From: Lentzea waywayandensis
GTDB taxonomy: Bacteria; Actinomycetota; Actinomycetes; Mycobacteriales; Pseudonocardiaceae
Reading direction: 5' to 3'
Assembly: GCF_900115955.1 (NCBI RefSeq)
Contig: NZ_FOYL01000020.1
Span: 62,582-126,581, forward strand
DNA: 64,000 bases
This document shows, one piece after another, positions 31,731-41,396 of the stretch. Made by a program: the position numbers and the translations under genes. The notes under the pieces were generated by a model, which was not told the DNA's origin, searched no databases, and was given only the letters and a program-made list of their open reading frames with translations. Within the stretch, counting starts at the first letter, position 1. The number at the start of each line of letters is the position of its first letter.

Positions 31731-33959
31731 ATGATCCCGTTGATCCTCCCGCTCGACGACTCGCGAGCGGCGCTGGCCGCGGTCGGCGGCAAGGGTGAGT
31801 CGCTGGCGAGGCTCGTCCGGGCGGGCCTGCCGGTGCCGGCCGGGTTCCACCTCACGACGCGCGCCTACCGCGAGCGGTCGATGGAGGGCGTGCTGGAGGC
31901 GTTCCGGGAGCTGGGCGGGCCGGTGGCGGTGCGGTCGTCGGCCACCGCGGAGGACCTGCCGGGCCTGTCGTTCGCCGGGCAGCACGACACCGTGCTGAAC
32001 GTGTCCGAGGACGGGCTGTTCGACGCGGTCCTGCGGTGCTGGGACTCGCTGCGTTCCGAACGGGCCGTCGCCTACCGCGAGCGCAACGGGATCTCCTCGG
32101 CCGAGATGGCGGTCGTCGTGCAACGGATGGTGCCCGCGGAGGTGTCCGGCGTGCTGTTCACGGCGGACCCGGTGACCGGACGGCCCGAGCCGGTCGTCAA
32201 CGCCGTGCGCGGGCTCGGCGAGGCCCTGGTCAGCGGAGAGGAGAACCCGGCCGACCTGTTGTCCGGCGACCAGAGGGCCGCGCTGCTCTCGCTGGGCCGG
32301 CGGATCGAGGCGCTGTACGGGACGCCGATGGACGTCGAGTGGGCGTTGACCGGCAGCGAGTTCCAGATCCTCCAGGCGCGGCCGATCACGGCCCTGCGGG
32401 TCGAGTGGAACGACAGCCTCGACGGCGACTACCTGTGGTCCAACGGCAACGTCGGCGAGGCCGTCCCCGAGGTGATGACGCCGGTGACGTGGTCGCTGGT
32501 GAAGGTGCTGTCGAGCATGACGATCGGGCCGCACCGGATCTCCGGCAACATCGGCGGCCGCTTCTACCTCAACATCAGCACCTACACCGCCCTCGGCTCG
32601 GCCATCGGCAAGGCCGACGAGATGCGGCGCTCAGGCGAGGAGACGTTCGGGCGCATCCCGGCCGGTGTGACCGTGCCGCCGCTGCCGATGTCCCGGGCGG
32701 CGATCCTCGGCGCGGTGCTGCGGGGTGCGGGAGGGCCTCTCACACAGCAGATCCTCTACCGGACGCGGCTGCCGCGACTGGTCCGGGACAACCCGGGCCG
32801 GTGCTCGGCCGCGCACAAGGCGATCGCGGCCTGCGCGACGCCCGCCGCGTTGCTGGAGCTGTGGCGCCGCGATCTCGACCAGTTGCTGCGGGTCGTGTGC
32901 CCGGTGCTGGACGCCGGTGCGCGCATGATCGCGGGCGGGCCGGCGGCGTTCCGGCGCAGGCTGGCCGCGCTGGTCGGCGAGCAGGACGCGGCCACGCTGC
33001 TGACCGGGTTCCACGACGGCGCGGGGCTCGCGAGCATGGGGCCGCTGGTCGGCCTGGCGAAGCTGCGGTCGGGACAGATCGACCGCGACACCTTCGCGCA
33101 GACCTGGGGCCACCGGTGCGCGGGCGAGTTCGAGATCTCCGCGCCGCGCCCGGCAGAGGACCCGGAGTGGATCACCCGGCAACTGGAGACGCTCGCCGAC
33201 CCCGAGGCGTTGCTCGCGCGCCAGGCTTCGGCCCGCTCTCAGGCGTGGGATCGACTGTCGGCCGCGCATCCCGGCGAAGCGGCGAAGATCCGCAAACGGC
33301 TCGACCGCATCGGCGAGGGCGCGCGGGCCCGGGAACAGGCCCGATCGGAGATGGTGCGGGCGTTCTGGGTGATGCGCGCGTTCGTGCTGCGGGCCGGGGA
33401 GCTCACCTCGTCCGGCGACGACCTGTTCTTCCTGCCGATCGACGACGTGCTGCGCGTGCTGGACGGCGACACGTCGTTGCTGGACCGGGTTCCGGCGCAA
33501 CGGCAGGCGTACGAGCGTTATCGCGCGCTGCCTGCCTACCCGGCGGTGATCCGCGGCCGGTTCGATCCGGAGTCCTGGGCGGCCTCACCGGATCGGCGTG
33601 CTGATCTTCACGACGCTTCGACGGACGTGCCGATGCCGTCGGACGTCACCGGATTCCCAGGTTCCGCAGGTGTGGTCGAGGGGGTCGCGCGGGTGCTGGC
33701 GCGCGTCGAGGACGGGGATGCGTTGCGGCAGGGCGAGATCCTCGTGACCACGGTGACCAACATCGGCTGGACGCCGCTCTTCACCCGCGCCGCCGCCGTG
33801 GTGACCGACGTCGGCGCACCCTTGTCGCATGCCGCGATCGTGGCGCGGGAACTGGGAATTCCGGCGGTGGTGGGCTGTGGCAACGCGACGACCCGCATCG
33901 CCACCGGGGACGTCGTCCGGGTCGACGGCGCCAGGGGAACCGTGACGAAGGTGCGGTGA
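31731..33959 (+). CDS. PEP-synthase-like phosphotransferase (rifampin phosphotransferase family candidate)
   Basis: A 742-residue three-part dikinase. The N-terminal ATP-grasp half begins VGGKGESLARLVRAGLPVPAGF and has VRSSATAEDLPGLSFAGQ, then SGVLFTADPVTG and FQILQARPIT. The middle part (about 230-640) is poorly conserved. The C-terminal swivelling domain has LSHAAIVARELGIPAVVG with the phosphorylated His at residue 700. In PEP synthase and rifampin phosphotransferase this His shuttles phosphate between ATP and substrate. It is shorter than typical rifampin phosphotransferases (about 830-870 residues) and has no PEP-binding barrel. Inactivation of a natural product by phosphorylation is possible but unproven. 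Confidence 0.85.
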   Translation: MIPLILPLDDSRAALAAVGGKGESLARLVRAGLPVPAGFHLTTRAYRERSMEGVLEAFRELGGPVAVRSSATAEDLPGLSFAGQHDTVLNVSEDGLFDAVLRCWDSLRSERAVAYRERNGISSAEMAVVVQRMVPAEVSGVLFTADPVTGRPEPVVNAVRGLGEALVSGEENPADLLSGDQRAALLSLGRRIEALYGTPMDVEWALTGSEFQILQARPITALRVEWNDSLDGDYLWSNGNVGEAVPEVMTPVTWSLVKVLSSMTIGPHRISGNIGGRFYLNISTYTALGSAIGKADEMRRSGEETFGRIPAGVTVPPLPMSRAAILGAVLRGAGGPLTQQILYRTRLPRLVRDNPGRCSAAHKAIAACATPAALLELWRRDLDQLLRVVCPVLDAGARMIAGGPAAFRRRLAALVGEQDAATLLTGFHDGAGLASMGPLVGLAKLRSGQIDRDTFAQTWGHRCAGEFEISAPRPAEDPEWITRQLETLADPEALLARQASARSQAWDRLSAAHPGEAAKIRKRLDRIGEGARAREQARSEMVRAFWVMRAFVLRAGELTSSGDDLFFLPIDDVLRVLDGDTSLLDRVPAQRQAYERYRALPAYPAVIRGRFDPESWAASPDRRADLHDASTDVPMPSDVTGFPGSAGVVEGVARVLARVEDGDALRQGEILVTTVTNIGWTPLFTRAAAVVTDVGAPLSHAAIVARELGIPAVVGCGNATTRIATGDVVRVDGARGTVTKVR

Positions 33960-33992
33960 ACCCACCACCCGTCCGCCGCCGAGTGGTGGGTT
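33959..33992. terminator. hairpin terminator between convergent genes
   Basis: AACCCACCAC (33959-33968) pairs perfectly with GTGGTGGGTT (33983-33992), followed by CTGTT on the plus strand. It begins at the last base of the phosphotransferase stop codon and also lies 14 bases past the end of the convergent HPF-like gene, so it can serve both. Confidence 0.75.
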
Positions 33993-34005
33993 CTGTTCGG
34001 TGAGG

Positions 34006-34296
34006 TCAGTTGTGCGCGGGTACGCCGTGCATCGAGACGAGCTGACGCCGCATGCGTTCCCGCACCAGGTCGATCACCTCGGTGACCGTGTGGCCCTCCG
34101 CGTACGCCTGCACCTCGACCCACTTCAGGTCGAGCCGGGCGTGCGCGTGGATCACGGACTTGTCCGAGGTCAGGTTGACCCACGCGAAGTCGACCCGGTC
34201 CGGCGCGTAGCGGTCCAGCGAGCCGATTCGCGCGGACGCGTAGTCCCTGGCCTGCTCGGGAATGGCCTCCGCGAGCGAGACCTGGATGTAGTCCAT
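34006..34296 (-). CDS. HPF/RaiA-like ribosome-associated protein, single domain
   Basis: A 96-residue protein resembling the N-terminal domain of hibernation-promoting factors: VSLAEAIPEQARDYASARIGSLDRYAPDR, then HAHARLDLKWVEVQAYAEG and a C-terminal helix with RERMRRQL. Full-length actinobacterial HPF has an added C-terminal dimerisation domain that is missing here. The ATG at 34296 follows GAGGAGG at ten bases. It may bind the small ribosomal subunit in resting cells; the match is to the fold rather than to invariant residues. Confidence 0.7.
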   Translation of the reverse strand: MDYIQVSLAEAIPEQARDYASARIGSLDRYAPDRVDFAWVNLTSDKSVIHAHARLDLKWVEVQAYAEGHTVTEVIDLVRERMRRQLVSMHGVPAHN

Positions 34297-34451
34297 CGAC
34301 ACCTGCCTCCTCAAGGCCGCGCGGCACCGCCACGAGGCCAGTTCGACGATACGAATCCGATCGCAACGCCGAACCAGGCGTTGGTCCCGACAGCGCAGGG
34401 TCTTTCTACTGAGAGAATGGTGCGGCTGCCGGACCTAGTGATGTCACTCGA

Positions 34452-34925
34452 TCAAACCTTTGGCATCAAAGCAGAAACTCGCTGGTCGAGCTGCTCCTCG
34501 GTGGGCGATCCGGTGAGCAGTTCCACGGAGCCGTCGGTGCCCACGAACGCGAACGTCGGCTGCGCGGTGACGCCGAACCGCTTCCACACCGAGCCGTCCA
34601 GATCGGCCAGGTGCGGGAACCCGGTCATCCGGTGGTCGCTCACGAACTTCTTCATCGCGTCGAGCTGGTCCTCGGCCGCGACGCCGACGAACTGAACCTT
34701 GGTGTGCCGCTTGCTGATCGCCTCGACCGTCTCCGCCTCGGCGTTGCAGGACGGGCACCACGGCGTCCAGAACCACAGCACGGCGGGCTGGCCGACGAGC
34801 TTGTCGCCGCGGAACTCGGCGCCGTCCAGCGTCTGGGCGGTGAACTGGAACTTCTCCGGCGGCGGCGCCTTCTCCGCGCAGCCGGTGAGCAGAAGGATCC
34901 CTAGCAGCAGTCCGAGGATGCGCAT
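34452..34925 (-). CDS. TlpA/ResA-like thiol-disulfide oxidoreductase lipoprotein
   Basis: A 157-residue exported thioredoxin-fold lipoprotein. The lipobox LLTGC places the lipidated Cys at residue 16. The active site is WCPSC (Cys57 and Cys60) and the cis-proline loop reads VTAQPTFAFV. It would reduce disulfides outside the membrane, for example in apocytochrome c or other secreted proteins. The CcdA-like gene ending eight bases upstream would supply its electrons, and GGAGGTGAGGAG provides the ribosome site. Confidence 0.92.
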   Translation of the reverse strand: MRILGLLLGILLLTGCAEKAPPPEKFQFTAQTLDGAEFRGDKLVGQPAVLWFWTPWCPSCNAEAETVEAISKRHTKVQFVGVAAEDQLDAMKKFVSDHRMTGFPHLADLDGSVWKRFGVTAQPTFAFVGTDGSVELLTGSPTEEQLDQRVSALMPKV

Positions 34926-34933
34926 TCGGCTCC

Positions 34934-35725
34934 TCACCTCCTGTCTGGGCGTACGGCCTTGCGCCTCCTCCGGTTCAGCCACCAGGCACCGGTGATCGCC
35001 AGCACGACCACGAACGGCCACGGCCCGAGCGCCGCCACGATCTGCACGAGCGTGTTCTGGAATCGTCCGGCGCCCCGCACAACGGGGTCGATCGCGCTGC
35101 CGCCGGCCAGGAACAACCGCAGTTCGTAGACGCCGTAGTAGGTCACGTACGCACCGACCACCACCAGCACCGCACCGCCGATGCGCCCGACATGGGGCAG
35201 CACTTTCCTGATGTGCGGTGCGAGCGCCGAACCCGCGACCGCCAGCACGGTGACGATGAGGCCCATGCCGAGCGCGTAGGCGAGGAACGCCGCGATGCCC
35301 GTCTGCAGCGATGCGCCCACCAAGGCGAGGAACGGGCCGATCGCGCACGAGAGAGAGGCGATGGCGAACGCGATGCCGTAGCCGTACATGGACCAGAGGC
35401 TCTTGGGTGCTGCTTGGAGTTTCGGCAATCGGACGTAGAGGTCCTTGCCGAGCAGCAGAAGCACACCGACGACGACCATCACGAGCCCGATCACGACCGT
35501 CACGAACGGCAGGTAGCGCTTGAGGGTCGCGGCCACCGGGCTGACCAGAATTCCGAAGGCACCGAAGAACGTGACGAATCCGGCTGTCATCACCAAACCG
35601 GACATAAAGGCTCGTGCTGGGCTGTCCCGCGCCACCAACGCCAAATAGGCGGGCAGCATCGCGAATCCACACGGGTTGACCGTGGCCACCATTCCCGCGA
35701 CGACCGCGAGTGCGAGCTCGTTCAC
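34934..35725 (-). CDS. ccdA: CcdA/DsbD-like membrane thiol-electron transporter
   Basis: A 263-residue integral membrane protein with about six to seven helices. The two redox-active cysteines lie in the expected helices: VNPCGFAMLPAYL near residue 19 and SLSCAIGPFLALVG near 127. CcdA passes electrons from cytoplasmic thioredoxin to extracellular thiol proteins, here the TlpA-like lipoprotein downstream. GTG 35725 is the start. The C-terminal WWLNRRRRK tail is cytoplasmic. The assignment to CcdA rather than a mercury or copper-linked relative is by context. Confidence 0.88.
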   Translation of the reverse strand: MNELALAVVAGMVATVNPCGFAMLPAYLALVARDSPARAFMSGLVMTAGFVTFFGAFGILVSPVAATLKRYLPFVTVVIGLVMVVVGVLLLLGKDLYVRLPKLQAAPKSLWSMYGYGIAFAIASLSCAIGPFLALVGASLQTGIAAFLAYALGMGLIVTVLAVAGSALAPHIRKVLPHVGRIGGAVLVVVGAYVTYYGVYELRLFLAGGSAIDPVVRGAGRFQNTLVQIVAALGPWPFVVVLAITGAWWLNRRRRKAVRPDRR

Positions 35726-35748
35726 GGGCCTGAGGCTAGAGTCGTGGA

Positions 35749-36390
35749 GTGCCGATCGAACAGTGGCTCGAAGCCATCCCTCCTCTGCTCGTGTACGTGA
35801 TCGTCGGCCTGGTGATCGGCTTCGAATCGCTCGGCATCCCGTTGCCAGGTGAGATCGTGCTGGTCACGGCCTCGCTGATGGCGTCGCAGCACGACCACCT
35901 GAGCCCGCTGTGGATCGGTGTGTGGGCGAGCGCGGGCGCCATCATCGGTGACAACTTCGGTTACCTCATCGGGCGGCGCGGCGGACCGCGGCTGTTCGCG
36001 TGGATGGGCCGGAAATTCCCCAAGCACTTCGGGGAAACGCAGCTCGAACACGCCCGCGGGATGTTCCAGAAACGTGGTGCGTGGGCCGTGTTCTTCGGCC
36101 GGTTCGTGGCACTGCTGCGCATTCTCGCCGGGCCGCTGGCCGGTTCGTTGCACATGAACTACGGCAAGTTCCTGGTGGCGAACGCTTTGGGCGGCGTCGT
36201 GTGGGCGGGCGGCACGGCGGCGGCCGTCTACTACCTCGGCGTGGTGGCCGAGAAGTGGTTGAAGGGCTTCTCCTACGCGGGCCTCGCGATCGCCGTGGTG
36301 TTCGGCGTCGCGGGTGTTTTCATCGTGAAGCGCAGGCTCGCGAAAGCAGCCGAGAACGTCGTTGAGAAAGAAGAAGTCACGCCTGTGTAG
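35749..36390 (+). CDS. DedA-family membrane protein
   Basis: A 213-residue DedA protein. Diagnostic blocks are FESLGIPLPGEIVL, NFGYLIGRRGG and FFGRFVALLRILAGPLAG, with the conserved Arg of the re-entrant region. Members move lipid carriers such as undecaprenyl phosphate across the membrane. The start is GTG at 35749, divergent from ccdA by 23 bases. Its last 14 bases overlap the end of the convergent LuxR gene. Confidence 0.92.
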   Translation: MPIEQWLEAIPPLLVYVIVGLVIGFESLGIPLPGEIVLVTASLMASQHDHLSPLWIGVWASAGAIIGDNFGYLIGRRGGPRLFAWMGRKFPKHFGETQLEHARGMFQKRGAWAVFFGRFVALLRILAGPLAGSLHMNYGKFLVANALGGVVWAGGTAAAVYYLGVVAEKWLKGFSYAGLAIAVVFGVAGVFIVKRRLAKAAENVVEKEEVTPV

Positions 36391-37504
36391 TCCACGCGGC
36401 GATCTGGGCGCGCGATCGCACGCCCAGCACGGACTTGAGGTCGCGCACGTCCGCCTCCACGGTCCGCAGCGACACGTGCAGCCCGTCCGCGATCTGCTTG
36501 TTCGTCAACCCTTCCGCGACCATCGCCGCGACGCGCAGCAGCCGTTCGTCGCGCCACGACGGCGCGGCGTCCTCCGGTTCGGCTCGCGGGGGTGGCGTGG
36601 TGATCCGCACTCCCGGCAGGGCGAACTGCCGCACCGACTCGAGCATGGTGAAGTCGGCTTCGAGCAGTGACCGCGCCTGAAGTCGTTGCGCCATCTCGGG
36701 ATCGACGGTGCCGGGGCTCAGCGCGAACGTGTGCAGCGCGATCTTCTCGGCCGAGGTCAGCAACTCGTAGCTGCGGTCGATCGCCGCGTGCAACGACCGG
36801 TGGTGCGCCGGGGCGTCGCGCGGTCCGGTGGTGAGGACGGCGAACCGGTCGTCCAGCCGGGCCACGATCTCGTCCAGCGTCAGCACGCGCACCAGCCGTG
36901 CCGCGAGTTCGAGCGCCAGCGGCAACCGATCCAGCCGCTCGCACACGGTCTCCAGCAGTGCGGCGTTCTCGTCGAACTCGCTGTCGAGTGCCGTCGCCCG
37001 ATCGCTGAACAGTCGCTTCGCGTCGTGCTGACCGAGCGGCCTGAGCCGGTACGTCTGTTCGCCCGGCACGTTCAGCGACTCGCGGCTCGTGGCGAGGACG
37101 CGGAGCGCGGGATGCCGGGTGATGAGGCTCGCGCAGTCGGCCAGCACGGGCTCGCAGCCGTCGAGCACCAGCAGACCGGGTTCGGGGGCGAGCGCGAGCA
37201 GGTCCGGGACCCTGGTGACGTCCGCGAGCTCGATCACCAGGACGTGCCGCCGGTTCGCGACCGCCTCGTGCACGAGCCGGGACTTGCCGACGCCAGGCGG
37301 CCCGGTGACGGTGACAATCCTGTTGCGTGCCAGGAGTTTGGTGAGCTCGGTCAGTTCCGTGGCGCGGCCGACGAAGGTGTCCAGGCGCGGCGAGGCCGGG
37401 ACGACGTCGCGGGCGGCGCGGCGGCGGTAGGCGCGCTGCCGGCAGGCGCTGGAGCAGTACTTGGCGGAGGTGGTGAGCGCGGCTCCGCAGACCTCACACG
37501 TCAC
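36377..37504 (-). CDS. LuxR-type regulator with N-terminal zinc-finger and NTPase domain
   Basis: A 375-residue regulator. The N terminus has four cysteines, C3-x2-C6-x10-C17-x3-C21, then RQRAYRRRAARD, a small zinc-finger-like motif. The NB-ARC-like NTPase follows with TVTGPPGVGKSRLVHEA, LLVLDGCEPVL and ATSRESLNVPGE. The last 60 residues are a LuxR helix-turn-helix (AAMVAEGLTNKQIADGLHVSLRTVEADV). It is smaller than usual LAL regulators and lacks a TPR region. Its start lies three bases after the stop of the larger LuxR regulator, so both are one operon. Targets unknown. Confidence 0.87.
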   Translation of the reverse strand: MTCEVCGAALTTSAKYCSSACRQRAYRRRAARDVVPASPRLDTFVGRATELTELTKLLARNRIVTVTGPPGVGKSRLVHEAVANRRHVLVIELADVTRVPDLLALAPEPGLLVLDGCEPVLADCASLITRHPALRVLATSRESLNVPGEQTYRLRPLGQHDAKRLFSDRATALDSEFDENAALLETVCERLDRLPLALELAARLVRVLTLDEIVARLDDRFAVLTTGPRDAPAHHRSLHAAIDRSYELLTSAEKIALHTFALSPGTVDPEMAQRLQARSLLEADFTMLESVRQFALPGVRITTPPPRAEPEDAAPSWRDERLLRVAAMVAEGLTNKQIADGLHVSLRTVEADVRDLKSVLGVRSRAQIAAWTTQA

Positions 37505-37507
37505 GGG

Positions 37508-39532
37508 TCACCGCGCCCGCGCCGTCCGCGCCGCCAGCTGGGTCCGCGAGCTCAGTCCCAGCCGCGACAACATCTGCGTCACGTGCGACCGCACGGTCCC
37601 GGTCGAGATCCCCAGCCGCACCGCGATCTCCGGGTTGGTCAGCCCCTCCACCACCAGGTCGGCGATCTGCTGCTGCCGCACGGTGAGCGGCTCGTCCCGC
37701 TGCCCCGAGTTCACGTACGCCGTCAGCCCCGCGTGGTCGAGCCGCTCCCCCAGCCGCCAGGCCTGCGACGCCCGCCGGGGTCCCGCTGACGACAGCGCGA
37801 GCTCGCGAGCGTCCGACACCATGTGGTTCCAGGGTTCCTCCTGCCGGGAACCACCGGACCTGCGGGTGGCGGCCGCGGCGGCCATCAGCACCACGGCGCG
37901 GTCGGCGTCACCTCTGCGAGCCGCCACGACGCCCAGTCCCTCCAGCACTCCGGCCTGTGCCAGGGACTCGGGAGCGCCCACCCGCAGGGCGATCGCGAAG
38001 TGGTGCTCGGCCTGGTCGACGTCGTTCGCCGCCAGCGCGATCACCCCGGCGGTGTGCCGGGAGGCCATCAGGCGAAAGCCGTCCGGGACGCCCAGCGAGA
38101 GCGATTCCAGGGCGGCGGCGAGCGCGCCGGGCAGATCGCCCACCCGCATCAGGTGCCAGGCGTGGTTGTTGAGGAAGGTCATCAGCAGGCACGGATCACC
38201 GAGGCTCCGCGCCGCGGCCACCGACCGTTCGTTGGCCGCGCGCGCACCCGCGAGATCGGAGTTGATCCCCCGCGCGTACCCCAGGGTGTTCCACCCCCGC
38301 GCCTCCCACACCGGCCGGCTCATGGCCGGGTGCGCCACCAGAGCCTCCGCGAACCGCAGCGCGGCCACCTCGTCCCCGGTGAAGCCGGCCAGCCACGCCG
38401 CGCGGAAGAGCAACATCTCGGCGTGCGACGTCAACGGACCGTGTGTCAGGGCAGCGCACGCCATGCGCATCGCCTCGCTGTAGGAGCCGCGCAGGTACCA
38501 GACGTGCACGACGCCCGCGACGAGCCACGTGTGCCGCGGGTCGGTGCGCGGAACGCGTTCCACGGCTTGCAACAGCTGGTGTTCCTGGCTCGCCAGCCAC
38601 GTGTTCGTGTTGTTCTCGATCATCGGTGCCGCCGCGATGTCGCCGATCGCCCGGATCAGGTGGTCGACGAGCCGCTCGAACGTCACCGGGGCCTCGCCGC
38701 TCTCCTCCAGCCGCGCCAGGCCGAACAGGCGGATCGACTCGAGCATCCGGAACCGCGCGCCCGAGGACGACGGGGTGCGCACCACCAAGGACTTGGCGCG
38801 CAAGGAAGCCATCAGCTGCACGACCTCCGCCGGGTCACCGCACACCGCGGCGGCCAGGTCGAGGTCGAAGTCGCCGATCAGGCAGGAGAGCCTGCGCAAC
38901 GCCGACTGCTCGGCCGGTGCCAGCAGGTCGTAGCTCCACCCGATCACGGCGTCGAGCGTGCGGTGCCGCGCGGGCACGTCGGTCCGGGCGGCCGCCAGTT
39001 CGATCGCCAGCGGCAGGTGGTCGTGCACCGCGTCGGCGAGTTCCGGGGCACCGCCGCACTCCACGAACATCTGCCGGGCGTCCGCGGGAGTGAGCGGGCC
39101 GACCTCGACGCACATCTCACCGGCCAGGTCGAGGGGTTCGCGGCTGGTCACCAGCACGCGCAGGCGCGGACACCCGGCCAGCAGCTCGGCCACCGCCGAG
39201 GCGGCCTCGCGGATCAGGTGCTCGCAGTTGTCCAGCACCAGCAACCGATGCTCGGCCAGCGCGCGGACGACGGTCGCGTGCAGCGGCGAGCCCGGCTCCT
39301 CCCACACGTTCAGTGAGAACGCGATCACGTGCCACAGCAGGTCGGGCCGGTGCACGGACTCCAGCTCGACGACGGGTCCGGACGGGCACAGCTCGGCCGC
39401 CAGCCGCGACTTCCCCGCGCCACCAGGCCCGGAGAGCGTCACCAGCCGGTGCCGCCGCAGCAGCCGTCGCACGGTGGTCAGCTCCCGTTCCCGTCCCACC
39501 AGACGAGTTCGCGAGTTCACCGACCACCACAT
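37508..39532 (-). CDS. LuxR-family ATPase regulator with TPR region
   Basis: A 674-residue regulator. The NTPase part shows TRLVGRERELTTVRRLL, GPGGAGKSRLAAEL, VLDNCEHLIREAA and VTSREPLDLAGE. TPR-like repeats fill residues of about 330-590. The C-terminal LuxR domain reads LTVRQQQIADLVVEGLTNPEIAVRLGISTGTVRSHV. Proteins of this plan activate secondary-metabolite or stress genes. It forms a two-gene unit with the shorter LuxR regulator downstream. The ATG at 39532 is the first start in the frame. Confidence 0.9.
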   Translation of the reverse strand: MWWSVNSRTRLVGRERELTTVRRLLRRHRLVTLSGPGGAGKSRLAAELCPSGPVVELESVHRPDLLWHVIAFSLNVWEEPGSPLHATVVRALAEHRLLVLDNCEHLIREAASAVAELLAGCPRLRVLVTSREPLDLAGEMCVEVGPLTPADARQMFVECGGAPELADAVHDHLPLAIELAAARTDVPARHRTLDAVIGWSYDLLAPAEQSALRRLSCLIGDFDLDLAAAVCGDPAEVVQLMASLRAKSLVVRTPSSSGARFRMLESIRLFGLARLEESGEAPVTFERLVDHLIRAIGDIAAAPMIENNTNTWLASQEHQLLQAVERVPRTDPRHTWLVAGVVHVWYLRGSYSEAMRMACAALTHGPLTSHAEMLLFRAAWLAGFTGDEVAALRFAEALVAHPAMSRPVWEARGWNTLGYARGINSDLAGARAANERSVAAARSLGDPCLLMTFLNNHAWHLMRVGDLPGALAAALESLSLGVPDGFRLMASRHTAGVIALAANDVDQAEHHFAIALRVGAPESLAQAGVLEGLGVVAARRGDADRAVVLMAAAAATRRSGGSRQEEPWNHMVSDARELALSSAGPRRASQAWRLGERLDHAGLTAYVNSGQRDEPLTVRQQQIADLVVEGLTNPEIAVRLGISTGTVRSHVTQMLSRLGLSSRTQLAARTARAR

Positions 39533-39657
39533 GAGCGCGATTCTAGAAGCGAATGCAGTGAGAAGAAATGACGCTCAACAATTGCGGTATCACTCACAAA
39601 GCCGCCGTGAACTGCGGGAACACCGGCCGGGCTCTGCCGCGTGCTGAGACGGCGACT

Positions 39658-40122
39658 TCACGCTCCGTCGAGCCCTCGCCGAGACTCCGGTCCGCGTCCC
39701 GATCCAAACCGCGCGAACCGGGAACCCGCACAAGCCCACGAGCGCACGCGCGAAGCACCCAGACCGAGCGTGAAGTCGCACAGTGTCTCGTCCAGCTGAA
39801 GTTTGCGGTGGTGCAGATCTGTGAGCTGCGGCCCGCAAGGTAGCGCGGACGGATGCGGACGGCTGTTGTCCAGCCGATCCCGTTCCAACCAGGACTCGAA
39901 GCCGACCAAGGTGCCGGTCGTCGCGGTCCACCACTGGCCGATGTAGTGGCATTGCCCCTTGTAAGAGGGGAAGCGTCGCACCGGCAGGCAAGACTCGAAC
40001 GGCACCGACCACGCCTCGGTCAGGGACAACCGCTGCTCGCCGGCCTCGGTCGCAAACGCGACCTCGAACTCCGAATTCAGCGTCGGTGGAGCGCCTCCGG
40101 GGACAAGATCGAAGTTCGGCAT
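39658..40122 (-). pseudogene. truncated TnsA-like transposase endonuclease gene
   Basis: The first 85 or so codons encode an intact N terminus of a TnsA-like endonuclease: VRRFPSYKGQ, WWTATTGTLVGFESWLERDRL, including the first catalytic Glu. After ERDRL the frame continues into 69 residues unrelated to the family, ending at 39658. The PDYFARL and VLDVR-KPRD blocks with the catalytic Asp and Lys are absent in all frames nearby. A second copy at 43173-43835 carries the opposite half. The damaged gene is probably nonfunctional, although the reading frame is open. Confidence 0.7.
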
Positions 40123-40288
40123 CGTGGCATTGTCCCGGCAGGTTTCCAGCACACCGACACGGCTCCTGGACAATCCACAGGGTATCCAGTGGAATCGGCG
40201 TTGACCTCGGCTGATGGGAGCGCGCTGCCCAAGCGGGCGATTGGCGAGGAAGATGATCTCCTGGCGCCCTGATTGATCACTGGGCAGT

Positions 40289-41041
40289 ATGGGAAACATG
40301 CCTGCCATTCCCGAGAGCTCCGCCGTCATCGCCGATGTGGCCGTGGAGAACGACTACGACGGCTTCGCCGAGGCGTACACGGCCGAGAACGAGACCAGCC
40401 TCCTCAACGCCTACTACGTCCGGCCCGCGATCGTGGACCTGGCCGGCGACGTGGCCGGTCGACGAATTCTCGACGCCGGCTGCGGTGCTGGTCCTGTGTC
40501 CGCGGCGCTACGTGATCGGGGAGCCGTCGTGAGCGGCTTCGACCGCAGCGCCAAGATGGTGGAGCTGGCCCGGCAGCGGCTCGGCGACGACGTGGACCTG
40601 CGGGTCGCCGACATAACGGGCCCGCTGCCGTACCCCGACGGCGCGTTCGACGACGCCGTCGCCGCTTTGGTGCTGCACTACCTGGAGGACTGGACCGCAC
40701 CTCTGGCTGAGCTGCGGCGGGTGCTGAAGCCCGGTGGCCGGCTGATCGTGGTCGTCAACCACCCCATCCTCCTCAAGATGGTGCATCGCGAGACTGACTA
40801 CTTCGCGACCACCAAGTGGTCCGACGAGTACAACTTCAACGGCCAGAAGGCCGTGCTCACCTACTGGCACCGGCCGCTGCACGCGATGACCGATGCCTTC
40901 ACCGCAGCAGGCTTCCGCACCGCCGTCATCAGCGAGCCGCCTCCGGCGCCGGAAGCCCACGAACTCTTTCCCGACGAGATGGCGAGGTTCCCCTCCGGGG
41001 CCTTCCTGAGCTTCATGTTCTTCGTCCTGGAGGCCGCCTGA
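40289..41041 (+). CDS. class I SAM-dependent methyltransferase
   Basis: A 250-residue methyltransferase. Motif I is ILDAGCGAGPVSAAL, then VSGFDRSAKMVELARQRL, ADITGPLPYPDGAFDDAVAALVLHYL and the motif LKPGGRLIVVVNHP. The C-terminal YWHRPLHAMTDAFTAAGFR is common in a UbiE-like group of unknown small-molecule methylases. A second ATG three codons later (40298) is equally possible. It is divergent from the truncated TnsA-like gene and stands alone. Confidence 0.88.
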   Translation: MGNMPAIPESSAVIADVAVENDYDGFAEAYTAENETSLLNAYYVRPAIVDLAGDVAGRRILDAGCGAGPVSAALRDRGAVVSGFDRSAKMVELARQRLGDDVDLRVADITGPLPYPDGAFDDAVAALVLHYLEDWTAPLAELRRVLKPGGRLIVVVNHPILLKMVHRETDYFATTKWSDEYNFNGQKAVLTYWHRPLHAMTDAFTAAGFRTAVISEPPPAPEAHELFPDEMARFPSGAFLSFMFFVLEAA

Positions 41042-41396
41042 CTACGGCGTGGCACATGGGTGGCCGCAAGGTCGCGGCATGCTTGCCCTGACCTTGAGGC
41101 TGCGTACAGGCGCTACAGGCCGTTGGCAAGGAACCAACGCGGTTGTTGAGAATGCGCCAACTTCAGGCAGAACGTGTGGCGGCCCGCAAACTTGCCCTGG
41201 ACACCGCAATGTTCGGCTGGACAGGACAACAGAACCCGGCGACTTCCCTCACCTTTGACTCGGACTTGTCCGCACCTGCTTGGCGGAATCGGCCGGCGGT
41301 GGCTGATCCGCTGCCGACGTGTGGTCGAAGGCATGTGCGACACCGGAGCACGCGGTCATGCGGTCGACCGGTGGGTGGCGGGGCAGAGGCTTCGTT
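41042..41396. other. gene-free stretch
   Basis: I see no protein with recognisable features in these 355 bases. Short open frames on both strands have no ribosome sites or family motifs. Because both neighbours on the larger scale are damaged transposase-type genes, this may be leftover mobile DNA, but no terminal repeat was recognised. Confidence 0.4.
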
